Assembly (NCBI GenBank): GCA_027026295.1
Contig: JALVOR010000033.1
Coordinates: 1-7,361 of the forward strand
DNA length: 7,361 bases
From: Anaerolineales bacterium
GTDB lineage: Bacteria; Chloroflexota; Anaerolineae; Anaerolineales; DRMV01
Direction: 5' to 3'
Numbering within the stretch: position 1 is the stretch's first letter; each line of letters opens with the position of its first letter. The notes under the pieces are model-generated. The model ran no database searches. It saw nothing but the letters and a program-made list of their open reading frames with translations, and was not told where the DNA came from. The translations under genes and the position numbers were made by a program. Below are positions 6,097 through 7,361 of this stretch, in pieces.

Positions 6097-6540
6097 CTAT
6101 TCGTCTTCAGAAGCGGCGGTGCTTTTTTCCGCTGACAGGGTTTCTTCTTCGGTGCCCTCGCTGTTGTTTTTCTTCGCGAGGATATTTTCCACGCTGTTGA
6201 GGAGTTCTTTGGGGGAGAAAGGCTTGGTGATGTAGTCGTCCACGCCGACGATGTACAGCCCCAAGACGCGATCAATGCGTTGCGCTTTGGCGGTCACGAT
6301 GATGACGGGAATATCGCGCGTGCGTTCGCTGGCTTTGAGGCGCTGGTAAACCTCCCACCCGTCCATGCCGGGCATCATCAGGTCGAGCAAAATGAGATCA
6401 ACGGGTTCCTCTTCGAGAATTTCCAGCCCCGTAGGGCCGTTTTCCGCGCCCAGCGTCTCATATCCTGCTCGCGAGAGAATCAGGCGGATAAGTTCCACCA
6501 TTTCCGGTTCATCTTCGATGCATAAAATCCGTGTGCCCAT
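6097..6540 (-). CDS. Single-domain response regulator (CheY-like receiver)
   Basis: This 147-residue protein is one receiver domain (about 3-122) followed by a tail of about 25 residues rich in Glu, Ser and Thr. It would be phosphorylated by a histidine kinase, which is not in the window. The acidic pocket is E9-D10, the phosphoacceptor is D53 (LILLDLMMPGMDG), the switch residues are T83 (VIIVTAK) and Y103, and K106 is in YITKPFSP; all key residues are present. With no output domain it must act by protein contact or pass phosphate on. The ATG at 6540 (MGTRILCIEDE) is chosen because GAGGGG lies 4 nt upstream; an ATG at 6552 would add four residues. Further extension upstream runs through the hairpin and towards tRNA-His and is unlikely. 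A TATAAT at 6551-6556 overlaps the alternative start, so the transcript may instead begin almost at the ATG. Confidence 0.92.
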   Translation of the reverse strand: MGTRILCIEDEPEMVELIRLILSRAGYETLGAENGPTGLEILEEEPVDLILLDLMMPGMDGWEVYQRLKASERTRDIPVIIVTAKAQRIDRVLGLYIVGVDDYITKPFSPKELLNSVENILAKKNNSEGTEEETLSAEKSTAASEDE

Positions 6541-6550
6541 GCCACCCCTC

Positions 6551-6556
6551 ATTATA
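6551..6556 (-). promoter_or_regulatory. Possible -10 box of the response regulator gene
   Basis: The minus strand has a perfect TATAAT immediately before GAGGGG and the ATG at 6540. If used as a -10, transcription would start near 6544 and exclude the ribosome site from the message. The box and the ribosome site therefore cannot both work in the ordinary way. No TG extension and no -35 are visible, so read-through from tRNA-His is the alternative. Confidence 0.35.
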
Positions 6557-6561
6557 CGCGA

Positions 6562-6585
6562 CACCCCGACTTGGCCGTCGGGGTG
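6562..6585. terminator. Perfect 9-bp inverted repeat between tRNA-His and response regulator
   Basis: CACCCCGAC (6562-6570) and GTCGGGGTG (6577-6585) pair exactly around the 6-nt loop TTGGCC. It begins 18 nt after the 3' end of tRNA-His on the minus strand and ends 5 nt before a TATAAT. It could stop tRNA-His transcription or cover the -35 region as an operator. No T-run follows. Confidence 0.4.
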
Positions 6586-6603
6586 CGATGGAATAGGATA
6601 GAG

Positions 6604-6677
6604 GGTGGCTGATGGGACTTGAACCCACAACAACCTGATCCACAGTCAGGCGCTCTGCCACTTGAGCTACAGCCACC
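6604..6677 (-). tRNA. trnH-GUG: tRNA-His (anticodon GUG)
   Basis: The minus strand gives a complete cloverleaf of 74 nt including G-1 (6677), which faces discriminator C73 (6604). This extra pair is the identity mark for histidyl-tRNA synthetase and confirms the call. The acceptor stem is GTGGCTG with CAGCCAC, the D stem GCTC/GAGC, and the anticodon stem CCTGA/TCAGG with loop CTGTGGA. The T stem is GTGGG/CCCAT with loop TTCAAGT. CCA is not encoded. An extended -10 box lies just upstream, and the insertion sequence begins within about 100 nt. Confidence 0.97.
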
Positions 6678-6692
6678 ACGCCAAGCGGCTGA

Positions 6693-6701
6693 ATTTTACC
6701 A
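6693..6701 (-). promoter_or_regulatory. Extended -10 promoter of tRNA-His
   Basis: The minus strand reads TGG followed by TAAAAT (one mismatch to TATAAT), giving a predicted start near 6686 and a leader of about 9 nt before G-1. The wider form ATGGTAAAAT matches the DUF192 promoter ATGGTATAAT. No -35 is visible. Confidence 0.5.
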
Positions 6702-6849
6702 TAGCAGGCGCGAGGGTGGGAAGGGTAACGCGTGGGCTTTCAGAGCAAACGTGCCCAAAAGTTGTCATAATTCTTGTTTCTATTTCAAGGTGAAAGGCAA
6801 TGTGGCAACAATGGGCATGATATACCATTGGACTTTTGACAAAATAGGT

Positions 6850-6902
6850 GGAACTGTGTCAATCTATGGGTATGGACAACACTCACGATTTAACACAGTT
6901 CC
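6850..6902 (+). repeat. 10-bp inverted repeat enclosing the transposase start codon
   Basis: GGAACTGTGT (6850-6859) and ACACAGTTCC (6893-6902) are exact reverse complements separated by 33 nt that contain both candidate start codons. In an mRNA begun upstream, they would fold the start region into a hairpin that also takes up the end of the AGGTGG ribosome-like site. Confidence 0.45.
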
Positions 6903-7361
6903 GGCGACAAGTGTACCAGAACTTTAACAAACGAGCCGATGCGTTGATGGACCTGCTGGATGCCCTGTGCAGCAACCACAATGCCCGCCATGTGGTCGAG
7001 CTCAGTCTGGAACCAGCCTTTCGGCGTCATTACACCGCCCTTTTCCAGGCCATTGGGGAATATCTCCCTCAGCCTGGGGAACTGGCCCATCTGGTTGCGG
7101 AGCATCTTCCTGCTCCCAAGATGCGTGCCTTCTGGCTCATTGGCGTGGATGTGACCTCGCAGCCGCGGGAATATGCCTCTACGCTGGACGACCGCACCTT
7201 CGTATACAAGCCAGGGGTGATTCAGGGCAACAAGCCGGTGACCATCGGGCATCAATATTCCACGGTGGCTCTGTTGCCGGAGAAGGATACTGATACACCT
7301 GTGCCCTGGGTAGTGCCGCTTTCCTGTGAACGAGTGCCCTCTGAAAAGCGCAAGTTTGCGG
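6866..7361 (+). CDS. DDE transposase, N-terminal part (cut by window edge)
   Basis: About 165 codons are present with no stop, so the gene continues past the right edge. The N-terminal region (FRRQVYQNFNKRADALMDLL) is helical, as expected for a DNA-binding part. It is followed by the start of the RNase H-like catalytic fold: FWLIGVDVTSQPREYASTLD, with the first catalytic Asp candidate at about residue 95, then VYKPGVIQGNKPVTIGHQYS. This resembles IS4/IS701-type transposases that I know from cyanobacteria and Chloroflexota; the exact IS family is not settled. In-frame ATGs lie at 6866 and 6872, and a GTG at 6848 follows an in-frame TAG at 6845. Neither ATG has a good ribosome site (AGGTGG at 6846-6851 is 14 nt before the first). 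A 10-bp inverted repeat encloses both starts and could restrict translation. Confidence 0.8.
   Translation, partial: MGMDNTHDLTQFRRQVYQNFNKRADALMDLLDALCSNHNARHVVELSLEPAFRRHYTALFQAIGEYLPQPGELAHLVAEHLPAPKMRAFWLIGVDVTSQPREYASTLDDRTFVYKPGVIQGNKPVTIGHQYSTVALLPEKDTDTPVPWVVPLSCERVPSEKRKFA

Larger units (their letters stand above)
6750..7361 (+). mobile_element. Left part of an insertion sequence (left end not fixed, right end outside window)
   Basis: A DDE-type transposase gene starts at about 6866 and runs off the window. Base composition changes from GC-rich before about 6745 to AT-rich between about 6755 and 6870, so the left end probably lies there. Without the right end I cannot define the terminal inverted repeats or target duplication, and the given start is an estimate. 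The 6678-6865 stretch has no other gene; it holds the tRNA-His promoter and this presumed left end. Confidence 0.5.

Noticed and set aside
6756..6838. CAAAAGT (6756-6762) and ACTTTTG (6832-6838) as possible IS terminal or binding repeats
   Set aside because: Only 7 bp match, flanks do not extend the pairing, and a match of this size is expected by chance in AT-rich sequence.
1..7361. CRISPR array, prophage genes, toxin-antitoxin pair or known defence system
   Set aside because: No regularly spaced direct repeats were seen, and none of the translated genes carries signatures of these systems.

Overview
The window looks like chromosomal DNA of a GC-rich bacterium, most probably a member of the Chloroflexota (Anaerolineae-like). 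That placement is inferred from protein style (the DUF192 protein, the LysM/M23 peptidase, the single-domain response regulator and an unassigned winged-helix-like gene pair), not from a marker gene. It contains eight complete protein genes, two tRNA genes, the 5' part of lon running off the left edge, and the 5' part of an insertion-sequence transposase running off the right edge. Nearly everything is on the minus strand; only the DUF2007 gene and the transposase are on the plus strand.

Left block (1-3692, minus strand, read from right to left): a 519-residue and a 147-residue protein of unknown function that look like DNA- or RNA-polymerase-associated winged-helix proteins; tRNA-Arg(UCU), only 13 nt after the second gene; a small heat-shock protein (Hsp20); and the ATP-dependent protease Lon. 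Spacing is tight throughout, and the only clear promoter-like box upstream is a TATAAT at 3726-3731. The whole block may therefore be one transcription unit that joins a putative regulator pair, a tRNA and a proteostasis pair (holdase chaperone plus protease).

Middle: a 314-nt divergent spacer (3693-4006) carries decayed copies of a CGGAT-rich, inverted repeat-like sequence. Next is a small DUF2007 gene on the plus strand, which converges with a 6-nt gap on a secreted triple-LysM M23 cell-wall endopeptidase. The M23 gene overlaps the upstream DUF192 gene by 11 nt, so these two are very likely translationally coupled.

Right block: a single-domain CheY-like response regulator with a long acidic/Ser/Thr tail, tRNA-His(GUG) with its G-1, and then the left part of an insertion sequence carrying a DDE transposase. 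Two perfect GC-rich inverted repeats bracket the response regulator gene. Extended -10 boxes with the shared form ATGGTAWAAT precede DUF192 and tRNA-His; the DUF192 one lies so close to the start codon that a leaderless mRNA is predicted.

The least explained part is the two-gene winged-helix-like module (1671-3692). No CRISPR array, phage genes, toxin-antitoxin pair or recognised defence system was seen.
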